Shown: positions 12,001 through 22,767 of the stretch, one piece after another
Position numbering within the stretch: the stretch's first letter is position 1
Layout of the letters: every line of letters begins with the position of its first letter
The notes under the pieces: generated by a model
What the model saw: only the letters and a program-made list of their open reading frames with translations
The model's database searches: none
Told to the model about the DNA's origin: nothing
Assembly: GCF_037975245.1 (NCBI RefSeq)
Contig: NC_092583.1
Coordinates: 10,268,764-10,332,763 of the forward strand
DNA from: Apostichopus japonicus
Taxonomy: Eukaryota > Echinodermata > Holothuroidea > Aspidochirotida > Stichopodidae
DNA length: 64,000 nucleotides
Reading direction: 5' to 3'
Made by a program: the position numbers and the translations under genes

Positions 12001-15000
12001 ACTCAACGATGACCTTTGATGATGGAGGTTTCATAACTTAATTTAACATTCATGTTTTCCACTTATCAGTACAATTGGTAAGGCCGCTATTGCAATATTC
12101 CATATAGGTGCTCGGTTCTAGAACTTCTTCTGACCTTAAAGGGGTAACTTAATAGTTATTAGTTTCATAGATAAAGGACAAAGAAAACAACTTGTGCCCT
12201 GATTCTAATATGCAAAGTAATATAGCCTAGATGTAGTTAAGTATTTTAGGTCAACGCTAAATGTTTACTTCTGTTTAGAAAGAAACAGACTTTCTATAAG
12301 TTTCCTTATGATGTTGTCTTCAGCAAACTAACAATACATTTTGAGGTCAAATGAACTTGCATGTCAAGAGAGGTAATGTTGCAAACCCAACTAGTTGCTT
12401 TAAGAATGTGTTGCTCCAAAAATCTAGCAATATATTTATAGCAGAGAGAGTAAGGTTAAAGAATCTCACCAATTGTAACTTGCTTCTTTCTCTCATAACC
12501 ATCCAAGGAAAATGAGTACCAAGCCTTAGTCATGATGACACAGCCAGTGAAGTGAAGACAAAGTGAGAAGATCCAGATCTTGTAAGTGGCATGCAGCATC
12601 TTCCGGGACCAGAGTATAACTACAAAGACAACAAGAGGACAATCCATGGAGTTGCAGATCTTGTCTCCTCCCCAAAATTTAGGCCAATTTGACCTTTGAC
12701 CTCATTTAACCTCTGATCCTGACCCTTACCACCTAAATATGTCCTATTTTAATATTTGTCTCATCATTCTCTCTTCATATCATATGGCTTACAGCCAGAG
12801 TTTGCGACACAATTTCTTGCTTACTCAAACACACACTTCTTCATATTTCTAATATGTAAGAACAATATCTCCCTTTATACCTTACATGTAGGGAAATGAG
12901 ATAACGACTATCGCTGATTTAAATTTGCAAGATTTTAACAACAGACCCATCTGAAATTTTTTTTTACCAATTGTCAGCAATTTAAAGAAGGACAACATGT
13001 AAAATATCAACAGTAGTGACTTTTTTTGGGGAACCAAAAAAGCAAGGAACTGCTATATTTACTAGTTTGGCATAAATATAAAACGAAAGTACAAACCTCC
13101 AAAGACAAAGCTGATGAGTAAACATCCAAGGATAATTGTTCCACAGGTGAAAGTCACAACAAGATTGGCTGTATATAAAGAAAAATTGGCCCTGATATTG
13201 TCTTCATTTGTTTTTTAATCTTTTCCATTTCTCCAAATGATGATAAATTTGACACAGGTTAATCCTTCCCCAACATGTAAACATTACTGGGGATCCAATC
13301 TGACTCTATACTTCTGATTATCAAATCTTTACCATGCCTCTTCCACAAAACACCTTCCTTCACACCCCTCCAAACATACCACTGGTTGACAATTACAAGT
13401 CTTAATCTGAAGAAATAAAGTTAAAATCATGCCAGTCAACTTTTTTATTCTCATCTTGTTAAATTATTTAGATGATTTATGTCCAGTTGTCTTCTAATTA
13501 AACCAGGACCCAGTTTGTAACTTACTATCCTCATCAGCTGAAAACTCGGCTAGAGCTTCATGATTCCGTTCGTTGGTCAAATGGAGGTCATAGGTCGCAT
13601 TAATACCTGTATGGCTTCGAGCATGACAGTTCATGAAAACAAAGTAGTTCCACTCAGCTTCATCCTGATAGAATTTTCGATCTCCATAACAGTGAGTGAT
13701 CTGTCAAAAATACAAAACATATCATGTAAGGATGTTTATAATCTAAAAGTTGATAGCTCTGTACAGTCTTAACTACTTCAGTGGTGCTTTATAAAATTTA
13801 TTCATGCATGGTTTGATGAAGATCTGGTTTGAGTTTATATAAGTTTAAACCTTTCATTAGATAATGGTCAGGTTAATGTTTATTTGGTATGACCTCAGAA
13901 CAAGCTATTAGAAGTTGGTTATGGTATTTAGACTTAAGTGAGGGGGCACTTTCTCAACACAGTCACTCATTTCCCTCTCAAATAATTATATCTCACCCAA
14001 ATTGGTGTATTTAGATGGAAATCAGCTATATTTCAACAACAAATTCCAACAAAGATTTTCTACAACTTTTGCTAGGCTTTGGTAAATCTGTTTACAGTTA
14101 TGTAGCCTTGAAATAAATGACAAGTGTTGATGTTTAATTCTTCAAATGAATTGACAAACTGAATAAAGGCTTTGACAACATCATGCATGTTTGTTTCTTA
14201 TTTTATTGTTTTTATTTTAATGAATAATAACATGTTATTTTATGTAATAATCACATAGCATGTAGTTTAGTAGCTTTAAATACTTAATCCTTATGGAGGG
14301 AGAGCACCCAAGAAAAAAGGAAAAGAAGGGGGTTACATACTTATAATTTCCTTTTAGTTGTCATTTAATATTTTGCATTTGAAGCCCTTTAATCCATAGA
14401 TGTAGACTCCTTTCTTTTAGGTTTCATTCTGTAGACAAATGCTCCAATGTACTTACGTTCCTTCCATTTTCCTCTACCTCAGGATCACAGATATGAAAGC
14501 CATTATTCTGCATCAGTGGATAAATGGTTGTTTTAATTCCAGTTATTGTTCCCAGTTTCTCAAGGCAGGTCTGTATAATGGAAACATAAAAAAATACAAA
14601 GGTAATTAACGAAAAGTACCTATTTTATGAACCATCGTACATTCCAACTGGAAATTACAACGGAGTGTAAATTACCCTTATGATCAAGAATTAACATACA
14701 GTATCTTCTTCTATTTATTCACTGGTGAACTCAAAAAACCTCAAACCACTTCATGTCCATCAAACTGTTCATGGTGGATCTGTAAATCTTACCACTAATT
14801 AACAATTAACTTTTTTTTACTATAATTTCATTAATTCCCGGCCTACTGTAAATGGAGACTGCCCATACACATCCAGCTTCCTCAGTCCTTTGTCAGTATT
14901 GTCATGTATTCTCTTTCACAGTTCCACACTTTTAAATAAACAAAATTTCAGCCATTTCCAAGTCCAATACACATGCATCCATGGTTTATACTATGAAGCC

Positions 15001-17347
15001 TACACACTTATGATGACCTAATGTTAGGCTACCTATAGTAAAGCTAACGATTGAAACAAAATGTGTGATAACCCCTTTTCATTAACTTTGGTGAGGGAAG
15101 CCATTCAAAGAGCCATGACATGACATCAGTGTCATTTACAACATTGCCCCGGTAAGTCACATAATATAAGTGATTTGCACTTGTACTTTAACAGTCATCA
15201 ATCCTGTTTGTCTACACATATTAGTTTTGCTCCTAACAATACATGGTATGTTGAATTGAAGTATCTTGCGTGTTTAAATATCTATTAATAAATCACCCTA
15301 AATTATTCATTTCCTAGAAATATTTTGAGGTTTGCAAGGAACAAATAAAGTAACGTATAAACTATAATTCAAATAATCACTATTACCATTTCGTGTCCAT
15401 GAGCATTTATCAAAGGCCATTGTCCATCTTTACCATTAAATCCGACCAGATCACTGCAGCAATCCTCCTACAGAGAGGGAAAGTAATGATGATATGAAAA
15501 AATATAAGAGATCACACAAATTATACAACATAAATACAGGCAGTTTTGTGGCAAGCAAAAACCATTTAGAATCAAATAGATTTTTGTTCTTAAGATGAAA
15601 ATCATACAGAAGCAACAAAAGGTGTTATCATTAAGGCTCAATGTAGTTGGTTGCGTTTCATTACTAATATTGTTCCAGTATCCATTGGCATTAGTTCAAC
15701 ACTCACTCAGTGAACTTGGATAATCTTCCATACTAATTACAAACAAACCAAACTAGCCTGATTATGCAAAATGAATAGGCTAGGTGAATCTGAAATGGGA
15801 GTGTTGTAGTTTGCTAGTGATAAAGTGATATAATTTATTTGAAAAGTAAGAGATTTTGAGAGAAGTTCAATGGCACTGAACTGTTGGCACTAGTCCCCAA
15901 AAACCTTTCATGTGAATGATTAAGGGGTGCCATCATACCCTAGCGGCTTCCCCAGGGTCATGTGCCCTGATTTGGATAGTGTAGTTGGCTTAATATTTTT
16001 AGTTATGTTTATTTCCTGTAGCTGGCTTGCAAAGGTAATTAGTATATTGTCTCTGTTTGTGTCACTTCTTCAAGGATTTCTTCTATTCAAACAGGGAGAC
16101 CAAGTGTCATGTTATCTTTATCAGCATATTCTCCCTGTGTGTTGATCAAAGTAAATACTAGCAGTAGCAATATAAACACTATAATCATGAAGAAAAGTAT
16201 GTTTGATTTTTTAAAATAAAAAGCTGCACTACTGTAATTTGAAAGAGTAGAGTTGTACTTACAGCTGGAATTTTAATGCTATAGCGGAGCCTTCCAACTG
16301 CTTTTGGTGCAAAGACAAATCTTGCAATGTATGACAAGTCCTGCAAAAATATAACATAAGGTTGTTTAGAACATAATTTGTTCAGCTCCACCGTTTTTAC
16401 ACCATTGGGCACTGCTGGTCTGCAGAGATAACCCCTATCAAGAATATGGTGATTTACTGTCGCCTGTTCAGTTCATATCTCGTCTAGGCTTATGCCTACA
16501 CTACAGTTAAAATTGCGTACACATTATCTAGCATATAAATTCTCTGAATATAAGAAAGAAAGTTGAATTTATATATATTACTACTCAGCTGAACAGTTGA
16601 ATAACTGGTGGTAAGGGCTTAATTAAGCTATGACATATGCCTACGCTGTAATTCAAGTGTAGAATAAGCATGCATGGCTCATTTTTGCCCTATGGCCTAA
16701 TCTACGTAGCAGTGGTATGAAAGGCCTAACGTTAAGCCTTAGTTCAGGCATTATTAACGTAGGCCTTAGTAACATTTCGCCGCACTAACTAACATATCAC
16801 AAAGTAATCAAAGTTGCCAAGTTACTGTAATATGAAACGTCACAACCACACTACAAAATCCATAACTGCTATTGGCTAATGGTCTTAGAAAAGAGGCGGG
16901 TCTTCAGGTTTACGTCATGAATCGCATGCGCACACAAGACTCTTATAAATCGACATCATGCTATCTGAAGACTGTTACCAGAAGATTGTGCATAACCTAA
17001 CGACCAAAGGAAATAGCCTAGCTATCTGTAGTCATTAATTTACGTGCCAAATGAAACCTAGCTGTGTCCAAATTAGGCTTATTTGTTATCTCGTTTTATT
17101 CCTGGATCAAGCACGCCACTGACGTCTTACGCTAGGTCTTTGTAAAATCAGAACTTGAATTAGGCCTACTTCAAAAATGTAACGATTCACTACATTTTTA
17201 AGTCGAGTACTATACTTACTACTTAGGCCTACATACCGTTTCGAAATCCTCTTCAGTATGTCCAACAACTCTCAGTGCTTTTCCGTCACCTACCAAAGAG
17301 GCAGATAAGAAGATATACAGAATCACTACTTTCAACGCTGATTCCAT
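1..17347 (-). CDS. TMEM145: TMEM145/GPR180-family seven-pass membrane protein with very long modular tail (partial, 3' end outside window)
   Basis: Thirty-two coding exons were read on the minus strand, all with GT donors and AG acceptors: 17237-17347, 16263-16340, 15387-15467, 14457-14570, 13526-13700, 13097-13168, 12470-12619, 11553-11631, 10968-11134, 10574-10730, 9983-10103, 9413-9532, 8886-8927, 8418-8495, 7967-8026, 7779-7874, 7194-7280, 6456-6527, 6220-6288, 5486-5557, 5160-5240, 4397-4492, 4141-4242, 3603-3668, 3025-3078, 2817-2894, 2319-2396, 1709-1789, 1170-1241, 634-699, 294-377, 1-47. Intron phases are 0,0,0,0,1,1,1,2,1,2 and then 0 throughout, and the frame stays open for about 968 codons. 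The order is signal peptide, ectodomain, seven membrane segments, then a tail of more than 530 residues. The family assignment rests on the YDTPAA, TRPSATN and FPYH motifs and on the FSADE motif just before TM1. Vertebrate TMEM145 is about 490 residues, so this protein is roughly twice as long. The biochemical role is not deducible from sequence; a cell-surface or secretory-pathway membrane protein is the safe reading. The stop codon lies left of base 1. Confidence 0.88.
294..377 (-). CDS. TMEM145: Exon 31, duplicate of exon 28 that has lost its tyrosine
   Basis: This 28-codon exon repeats exon 28 (1709-1789): both open SQKQGKLCGPTASE and then diverge slightly. Where exon 28 has TAAYAQP, this copy has TAVCADQP, so Tyr is replaced by Cys and one codon is inserted. 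It keeps a CTAG acceptor and a GTGAGA donor and an open phase-0 frame, so it looks functional rather than dead. Near identity over the first half implies a recent duplication or gene conversion. Confidence 0.8.
1170..1241 (-). CDS. TMEM145: Exon 29, basic Ser-rich tail module (parent or sister of exon 32)
   Basis: This 24-codon phase-0 exon has a basic start (RRKKTRKISSSELS) and an acidic end (IEDVIEQEPV). The acceptor is CCACAG and the donor GTGAGT. Its first half is repeated at 1-47. Confidence 0.82.
3603..6527 (-). CDS. TMEM145: Tail exons 18-24: tyrosine-motif modules alternating with basic modules
   Basis: Seven phase-0 exons of 24, 23, 24, 27, 32, 34 and 22 codons. Exon 18 is acidic (SDSSSDDNRYHEI, Tyr606). 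Exon 19 is basic (KPRKSHRLSDKK). Exon 20 has SPMYDMVPTP (Tyr659). Exon 21 has VIYVKP (Tyr672, a Y-x-x-P form). Exon 22 has GALYDQI (Tyr717) and PTKYE, which with exon 23 reads YEVQ (Tyr725). Exon 23 has DVYQQD (Tyr733). Exon 24 is strongly basic and ends RRRHSAT, a basophilic Ser/Thr kinase type sequence. That these tyrosines are phosphorylated is inference from local sequence; the exon boundaries are seen directly. Confidence 0.8.
3922..4111. repeat. Tandem duplication of about 95 bp inside intron 23
   Basis: Two adjacent copies (about 3922-4016 and 4017-4111) share GGAGTTACT, ATCAACATCAAGGAGAGTGA-like and CTTTAGTTTT blocks. It lies between exons 23 and 24 and has no usable splice pair on the minus strand. 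On the plus strand both copies keep one open reading (INIKESD / VNIKESD), possibly by chance or as an old coding remnant. Confidence 0.7.
4539..4830. repeat. Tandem duplication of about 155 bp inside intron 21
   Basis: Two diverged copies (about 4539-4697 and 4698-4830) share TTTATTGATAATATAT, TTTTCCACAACTG and TACCTGCACAAGAT in the same order. They sit in intron 21, between exon 21 and exon 22. No exon is recognised in either copy. Confidence 0.65.
7194..9532 (-). CDS. TMEM145: Tail exons 12-17: membrane-proximal cytoplasmic tail
   Basis: Six exons of 40, 14, 26, 20, 32 and 29 codons, all starting and ending in phase 0. Exon 12 (residues 436-475) has an acidic stretch leading to SSYDYIP (Tyr447), which fits the S-x-Y-x-x-I inhibitory-type consensus, then TFTNFLAMSEIP, resembling a TMEM145 post-TM7 segment. 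Exon 13 is a 42-bp microexon (VEQKTNVHTPLSSI); its acceptor was chosen at 8927 because the alternative AG three bases further in breaks the frame. Exon 14 ends VTYMM (Tyr513) and exon 15 begins DYDSQAP (Tyr517). Exon 17 has VKYGV (Tyr570) and GMYALADSDE (Tyr589). No globular domain is recognised; the composition suggests disorder. Confidence 0.8.
9983..13168 (-). CDS. TMEM145: Exons 6-11: seven-transmembrane (GpcrRhopsn4-type) domain
   Basis: Seven hydrophobic segments are encoded: TM1 about 188-213 (exon 6), TM2 225-247 (exon 7), TM3 262-281 (exon 8), TM4 297-317 and TM5 332-356 (exons 9-10), TM6 362-385 (exon 10) and TM7 398-417 (exon 11). Landmarks are SKGYTITR after TM3, YDTPAA before TM5, FPKKGAFY before TM6, AEPV in TM6, and TRPSATNTYFPYHLSTNK after TM7. 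The last is close to the TRPSA..NFPYH.RT signature of TMEM145 and is the strongest family evidence. Intron phases here (1,1,2,1,2) differ from the all-zero tail, so the tail has its own gene-structural history. At the exon 9 donor (10968) the GTGAGT reading gives the correct frame into exon 10; the alternative donor 3 bp upstream does not fit the consensus as well. Confidence 0.9.
13526..17347 (-). CDS. TMEM145: Exons 1-5: signal peptide and extracellular domain of the TMEM145-like protein
   Basis: Exon 1 (37 codons) opens with MESALKVVILYIFLSASLVG, a typical signal peptide; cleavage is likely near residue 24. It is the first ATG of the frame and is directly followed by a sequence fitting the mature start. 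Exon 2 carries RFVFAPKAVGRLRYSIKIP, matching the family's aromatic GRL/RY strand. Exon 3 has a CC pair (residues 66-67) and a QWP motif, both expected in this family. Exons 4 and 5 add Cys at about 92, 119, 132 and 153, a WNYFVFMNC strand and an N-A-T glycosylation sequon at residue 162. Exon 5 ends with FSADED immediately before TM1, as in TMEM145. Introns 1-4 are phase 0 and intron 5 is phase 1. Similarity was judged from memory of the family, not by alignment. Confidence 0.88.
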
Positions 17348-17640
17348 ATTCGAATTTCACTATGATTGAAAGAATCGGAAGTTCTTCACAAGCTCCTACG
17401 ATTCCGATTGCCTCCGCACACACGAAAATCCTCCAGTTTAATGCGCTTAATGCGTTGTTATGTGTATACTGTACACACATATGTACATATTTTGCGCACA
17501 CAACAAACTCAGCTTGCTTTATGTTGCTATGTTTACGATCGGAGTGTCACAATGCCATTTTAGTATTTGATTGGTTAAGAGTTAGTCTGCCGCAAGAGAG
17601 CGTAATATTCTATAGATGCCAATAACGACCATTATATTTT
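17348..17640 (-). promoter_or_regulatory. Putative promoter and 5' UTR region of the TMEM145-like gene
   Basis: This is the sequence immediately upstream of the ATG. A CCAAT box (minus strand, 17570-17574, context AACCAATCA) lies about 220 bp before the start codon. No convincing TATA box is seen at a fixed distance. The transcription start cannot be placed from sequence, and an upstream non-coding exon cannot be excluded. Confidence 0.35.
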
Positions 17641-19130
17641 CAAACAAAAGTTATTAGTCACTTGTTCGCACAATAAAGAAATTTTCTCCTTCTAAATGAA
17701 TTAGCAGCTTGTACAATTATGCATGAAGTACATTAGATCATTCTATTTAACCCATATAGCTTACTAAACGTGAAAGTATGGTACCATGCAACGGTTCCTG
17801 GGTTGAGGCAGCCTGATACGTAACAATCCGCAGCGCGCTCCGTTGGGTAAATTACGTCACAAACATTACTTCGGCGTAATTTCTGTATCACATGTAAACC
17901 GAATGTTAGCGATCGTGCGCACGTGTTGCCTTCATCTGTTTTACACGAGAAGCATAGCGGCAAACTGTCTCATAGGTATCGTGGGCCAAATTGGTCAATT
18001 CTGTCGTGTGGTTGTCTCTACATATAATTATGTAACCCTATTGCAGATGCATTTTAGTTAGTATATCGACATTTATTCGACAAGATCATAAAATAGTCTC
18101 CCTTACAGTAGTGTATACAATGTCAGGGATGGAATATTTCGTTGAAACCTTATTGTCCTTGTTACATAGAAGATGAAAGCTAGGCTATGTCACAGGTAAA
18201 GAACTGCCCCATGATATGGCTCAACATTTGATTCAACAATCACACCTCGAATGTTTGTGTAATCAGCTTTTTGGTACATGATGTTCTAATTGGAACAACT
18301 TTCTGTTTGAAAAACTAGTGGTTAATATAAATTAATATCATTTACGTTGTATGTGATGATCATTGGACCAGTCAATTTGATTGGACAATTACGTTGAACG
18401 AATAAGGACGTAACAAATCAACAGCTGTTCAGATTGTATTTGTACATACGTGCACTGCACTGCGCCACCCCCCCCCCCCAACCCTCTTGCGCCCCTACTT
18501 ACATTATATGAGATGATAATTAACTCTGATCAGTAGTCTCAAGCTAAGTCAAAACGATATCGTGCTTGGTATAAGGCCTATACCTGACTTGTGTTACGAG
18601 TACAACATTATTGCTATTAGAACGAGTAAATTTATAATTCCCTTAGTATGAGTACGTGTATGAGCACGAGGCTCTATAAGCACCAGTACGTACATATAAT
18701 ATTTGGCATTACATTCCTATACTACTATTCAAAACAGTATGTAGTAGTACTATTGAACCCTACACATATTACTAAAGTTGATCTGGAAAAGTGACAAATG
18801 TTGCAACTTTTGGTGCACTTAGTAGAGATGACGATGCTGCTCTCACCCCCCCCTCCCTCCCTCTCCCCCCAATAATCCATATTGCATGTCGGTTATCCGT
18901 GAATTCGATTTATTCTTCAATGCCAACTGTCGTTACATTTAAAGTTCATTCATTTCTGATCCAGTGACGTTATATCTGTGGCTCGTCTTCTCTGTTTAGT
19001 CCTGTAAGGATTCATTTTTGGTAGAAGTTATTCATTTTTGAGGCATTTTTTCTGATTTAGAAATCCTATAACAAGGATGTGTGCTTTTATTTTTTACCGT
19101 CTAGATACTGGGTGTCCACTCTGATAAATT
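17641..19130. other. Intergenic, no gene recognised
   Basis: The interval holds only short chance reading frames. It has C-rich tracts at about 18466-18482 and 18846-18870, and a GC-richer patch with CRE-like TTACGTCA near 17850-17860. Nothing here supports an exon or RNA gene. Confidence 0.5.
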
Positions 19131-19310
19131 TACGGCTGTCTCCATAGACGGCTCTGCAGGCGTCTGTCTGAATTTAGAGTTCCTTTATAGAGAGGAACTC
19201 TATCTCCATTAATGTCAGAGCGCCCTCACTTTCATATGACCGTCTGTCATAGAAATTGTTCTACGCCGTCTGTCCATTTCAATTTCTATGCCGTCTGTTC
19301 ACAGAGCAGT
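19130..19310. repeat. Hairpin cluster with iterated CCGTCTGT words
   Basis: A perfect 10-bp stem is formed by TAGAGTTCCT and AGGAACTCTA (19175-19202). A second perfect 11-bp stem is formed by CATAGAAATTG and CAATTTCTATG (19248-19290). CCGTCTGT or close variants recur about four times. The pattern suggests a fragment of a repetitive element with internal structure. Confidence 0.55.
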
Positions 19311-19650
19311 AATTTTTTATATATATATTTGTAAGATAGCGCCATCTTGCCAGCGTAAAAGTAGAAAGTTCTATTTTGTATTGCGTTGCTCTTTGTGATG
19401 TAATTTTTTGGTACCGGACAATCTAACTAAGCTATCTCTTTGTTACAATCATTTGTGTGCTCAGTCGTTATTAGATACGTTGTTGCCAAATGTCACTAAT
19501 TTAATGAATGCTTGTTTCATTTTTAAACATTATGCCATCATTGCAGTACACTGGTAAACTGCAGTAAGTGATGGTGTGTTCAGATATTTACTCTTCCCTT
19601 AAACGTTCGTACATGGCAACACCTGCATATCAACACACACTGCCCCGCTA

Positions 19651-19755
19651 TACATATACAAATATACAAATATATATATATATATATATATTACGATTTT
19701 CATTTATATATATGTATATATATATATATATAAATATATATATATTACGATTTTC

Positions 19756-19810
<55 letters not shown>

Positions 19811-19821
19811 TATAAATATAT
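19651..19821. repeat. (TA)n array with two embedded ATTACGATTTTCATTTA units
   Basis: Long alternating TA tract interrupted at 19690-19706 and 19744-19760 by the same 17-bp unit. A third copy lies inside another TA array at 24701-24717. This is a compound microsatellite; apparent Y/I-repeat reading frames across it are artefacts. Confidence 0.9.
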
Positions 19822-20070
19822 GGTTTGGTTTGTGCTTTCTTTGAGAATGCGAGAACTCTAAACATTTTCTCCCTCAAGTTCTCTGAACTTTTAAACTGAT
19901 ACTACGGCGTTCGAGACAATACATACTCACGTGACTCACACAGCTGTCACATGTCTGTATAGTTGATATTTTTAGCCCTAGTCCCTCGTGACACCAATCT
20001 CAATGCCCTCTGGATATAAAAACCCTTGCAGATTCTTAGTATGCTTCCATTTTAACTAACTCGCCGTTCT

Positions 20071-20289
20071 TTAAGTACCCAGTGGTTCATCTACCAATGA
20101 CGAATTTTCTTCACTATACGCTCTTCTTCGATTTTCCGTAAATTGAAGTACTTTAATGGTTTCTGTTTTGTCGTTAAAAAGGAAAGTATTCGATTCGTAG
20201 CATTTCTTTGACCACAGGCCATCTTGTTCCCTCGTGAATGGGTAAAATGAGGTCAGCGGACGATGACACAATTCCACATTCTTAACCAA
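20071..20289 (-). other. Unrecognised open frame of about 72 codons
   Basis: A reading frame on the minus strand with mixed, protein-like composition (for example SFYPFTREQDGLWSKK) that ends at a TAA near 20071. It has no in-frame ATG at its 5' end (it opens at TTG), and an AG with a weak pyrimidine tract precedes it. It could be a terminal exon, a decayed retrocopy or chance. I do not recognise the protein. Confidence 0.2.
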
Positions 20290-20734
20290 ATTTTGTAGAA
20301 AATAAAAAAGTGAAAATTTTTAACCTACTTTGACAAGTGAAAATGGTTAATTTTAAATGAGAGTACTTGTTACACTATGAATAATGCACACAACACTCTG
20401 CATATCTGTTCATACAGAACTATATCAGTATGTAGTGAAGGGAGACGATATATTAAAGGGAGACAATGCGTTTATTATATGGCTTAAAACAAGAAATAAA
20501 TTAGGGGGAAGGGGAGGGAGTACAAGTGAAAAAGGTAAATGAAGGAGGAAAACTTGGTAAACAATGTTTGTGATGTCTGTGAAACAATAAATCAATTAAT
20601 AAAACTGACGGAACAGTAATTTTAACGCAGCATAACAAGTAAGTATCTCAAGAGAACGAATAGTAAAAAAAGTAAGATGGAAAATTGAAGGTTTACAGTC
20701 TTGCATTAATGCCAAGGCCTTTACAGCAGTTAAA

Positions 20735-21400
20735 CCCTGATCACTGGTAACTCGGTCACACCCAGCACTGTGCACAGCTCATACATTCGCTCCGAGGGCA
20801 CTACAGTGTGCCACATCAACGTGTCCCTGGGGGACGTCCCATTGCGTGCAGCCACAAACAGGCACCCACGACCAAGGGCGTAGGAACCGGGGGGCTGGGG
20901 GCGCCAGCCCCCCCCCCCCCAGTGAAAAATGTGGAGGGGCGGAAGTATCATTCCGCCCCCCCGCTTCGCAAGTCAGAAAACCCCTTTTTCATTTCCAAGT
21001 GAGAAAAATAATCTCATTTGGAGCACCAAATTGCATCTAAGGCCTGGTGAAAATACAAAATTAAGTTTACAAAATGGAGTGGGTGTTGAAGTGTGCTATA
21101 TTGCACCAAATTGCATCTGAGGCTACCTGGAAATGCAAAAAATTCCCTCCCCCTCCCCCAGGCCGGCCATCAGTCTTCAGCCCCCCACTCAAAAGTACCT
21201 TCCTACGCCACTGCCCACGACTATATTTACAAGTTACCGCCCAGGTCCCCATTATACGCCTGCACCTGGGTGAAGAGAGACAATGAAGATAAAGTGCCTT
21301 GCCCAAGGACACAACGTAATGATCTTCTGACCAGGACTCAATCCTTAGATCGCAAGTCCATTTCCAACCGACCACTTTACTCTACAACGCGTAGAACCCT
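20735..21400. repeat. Dispersed repeat split by a nested transposon
   Basis: The right part (21222-21400) contains AAAGTGCCTTGCCCAAGGA and the following CACAAC, a word common in an interspersed repeat of many marine animal genomes. The left part ends at 20872 with CCCACGAC and the right part resumes after CCCACGAC at 21214-21221, so the two halves were once continuous. The family name was not determined. Confidence 0.6.
20873..21213. mobile_element. hAT-like non-autonomous element (341 bp) with 8-bp target duplication
   Basis: Termini are CAAGGGCGTAGGAA on the left and, in reverse complement, CAGTGGCGTAGGAA on the right: 14-bp inverted repeats with two mismatches. Perfect 8-bp direct repeats CCCACGAC flank it (20865-20872 and 21214-21221). 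CAG-type ends with 8-bp duplications are typical of hAT elements. The interior is C-rich and contains an internal duplication of about 80 bp (CACCAAATTGCATCT twice). There is no transposase. Confidence 0.85.
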
Positions 21401-22090
21401 GAAACACATGTCTCAAGTACCGGAGCCCCCTCTTTCCTTCCCACTAAGAAACGTAGCCTACATACATAAGTCACTAGGGTATCCACTATCCAACCCAAAG
21501 TCTCCTTGCCTTCGCGGATTCCCTTTCCCCGTATAACACCTCCAACCGTTACAAACTCACGCGGTGGTGTCGTTCTCATATCGGTGCCCCTACCAAAACG
21601 TCGGTGCCCCCTCCGTTGAGTATCGATGCCTCTTCTTGGTTCCAGGCTGATGGATGAAGTGTGCCGGGTCAGGTCAGGGTGATCTCTCATGTACCAGTCC
21701 CCACTAACTTTGAAATGACGCAGAACTTAGGCAGATAGTGAAACAAATACAATGCTTGGTTTTAACACAACAGGCGGAAGCACATTTTCACGTCTGCTCG
21801 TAAGCGGGTAGAGTAACAGAAAGGGATTATTTGTCTGTCAAGCCGTCCCGTCCTTGCTCCCCCTCTCCTCCCCTCCCCCCCCCCCCGCCCTGTACGATAC
21901 ATATCACGAAGCAGCTTGGTATCTCGTGCTTGTAGCAGCAGTCCAGAAATGTCACATTTTCAGCCTTTACCCCTTTCTTGGGAATGTATACTGCTTACGA
22001 TATCTACGTGGTTCATCACTGCAGGAACCTTCATCATGTTCTTACATTGGATGACTTTATTTCTCTCCATCCCCCACCCCCTCCCCCGCC
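21401..22090. other. Intergenic, no gene recognised
   Basis: The overlapping frames on both strands in this stretch are mutually antisense and low in complexity near the C-rich tract at 21858-21890. No splice-bounded coding segment stands out. Confidence 0.45.
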
Positions 22091-22759
22091 CAGGCGCGGC
22101 GGAACAGGAAAATTATTGGGGGGGCTAATGTGTGGAGACTATCTAAGCGGAGCGCCACCAGCGGTTGGCGCGGAGCGTACAAGGAAATTTTGGGTTTTTC
22201 AACCCCCAGATGGCCGGAAACGGCACTTCCCGAGTGTTTTATGCTGCGAATACCTAGCCCTAAAATATGGGTCTCAAGCCTGCAATTTTTCAGATTGCAC
22301 GTAAAAATCTGTAAAAACATTGTAATTTGTATATTCGATGGTGTTTTAAGAGAGTAGCTATTACTCGTAGTGTACTCGCAAAGACGTTTTTGAGTGTAGT
22401 AAATTACTACTTGCAATTAAATGCAATAATTAAATAAATGTCTTAAGAAATGACAGAAAGCATTTCTTAATGTCAACAAATGGGTAATTCCAAAACCATG
22501 TGCAGTTGCCAACAAATTTCTATGAACCAAGCACTGTCACGAATGCATGTACCCCCAGCATTTACTAAAATTATTACACCTATATAGTATACGTGTGCAT
22601 CGGACAGATCGACAAGTATGCATTGAAAAATGGGCAGATGCACGTTTCGGAACCTTGGTAAATATTGGGGGGGGCTTATCATGCATTTGCCCCCTCAACT
22701 TTTTCATTGGGGGGGGGGGCTGAGCCCCCCAAGCCCCCCCCCCGGTTCCGCCGCCACTG
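22091..22759. mobile_element. hAT-like non-autonomous element (669 bp) with conserved hairpin core
   Basis: Left end CAGGCGCGGCGGAAC; right end in reverse complement CAGTGGCGGCGGAAC (two mismatches in 15). Identical 8-bp flanks CCCCCGCC lie at 22083-22090 and 22760-22767. The interior has the shared core: a 20-nt hairpin GCGCCA...TGGCGC at 22152-22171, then GCGGAGCGTACA and a CAGATGGCCGGAAACGGCA-like block near 22205-22225. No transposase frame is present. Confidence 0.87.
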
Positions 22760-22767
22760 CCCCCGCC

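Noticed and set aside
17733-18061. Opposite-strand short frames upstream of the gene suggesting a divergent gene
   Set aside because: Both strands are equally open, with no recognised protein and no convincing splice sites.
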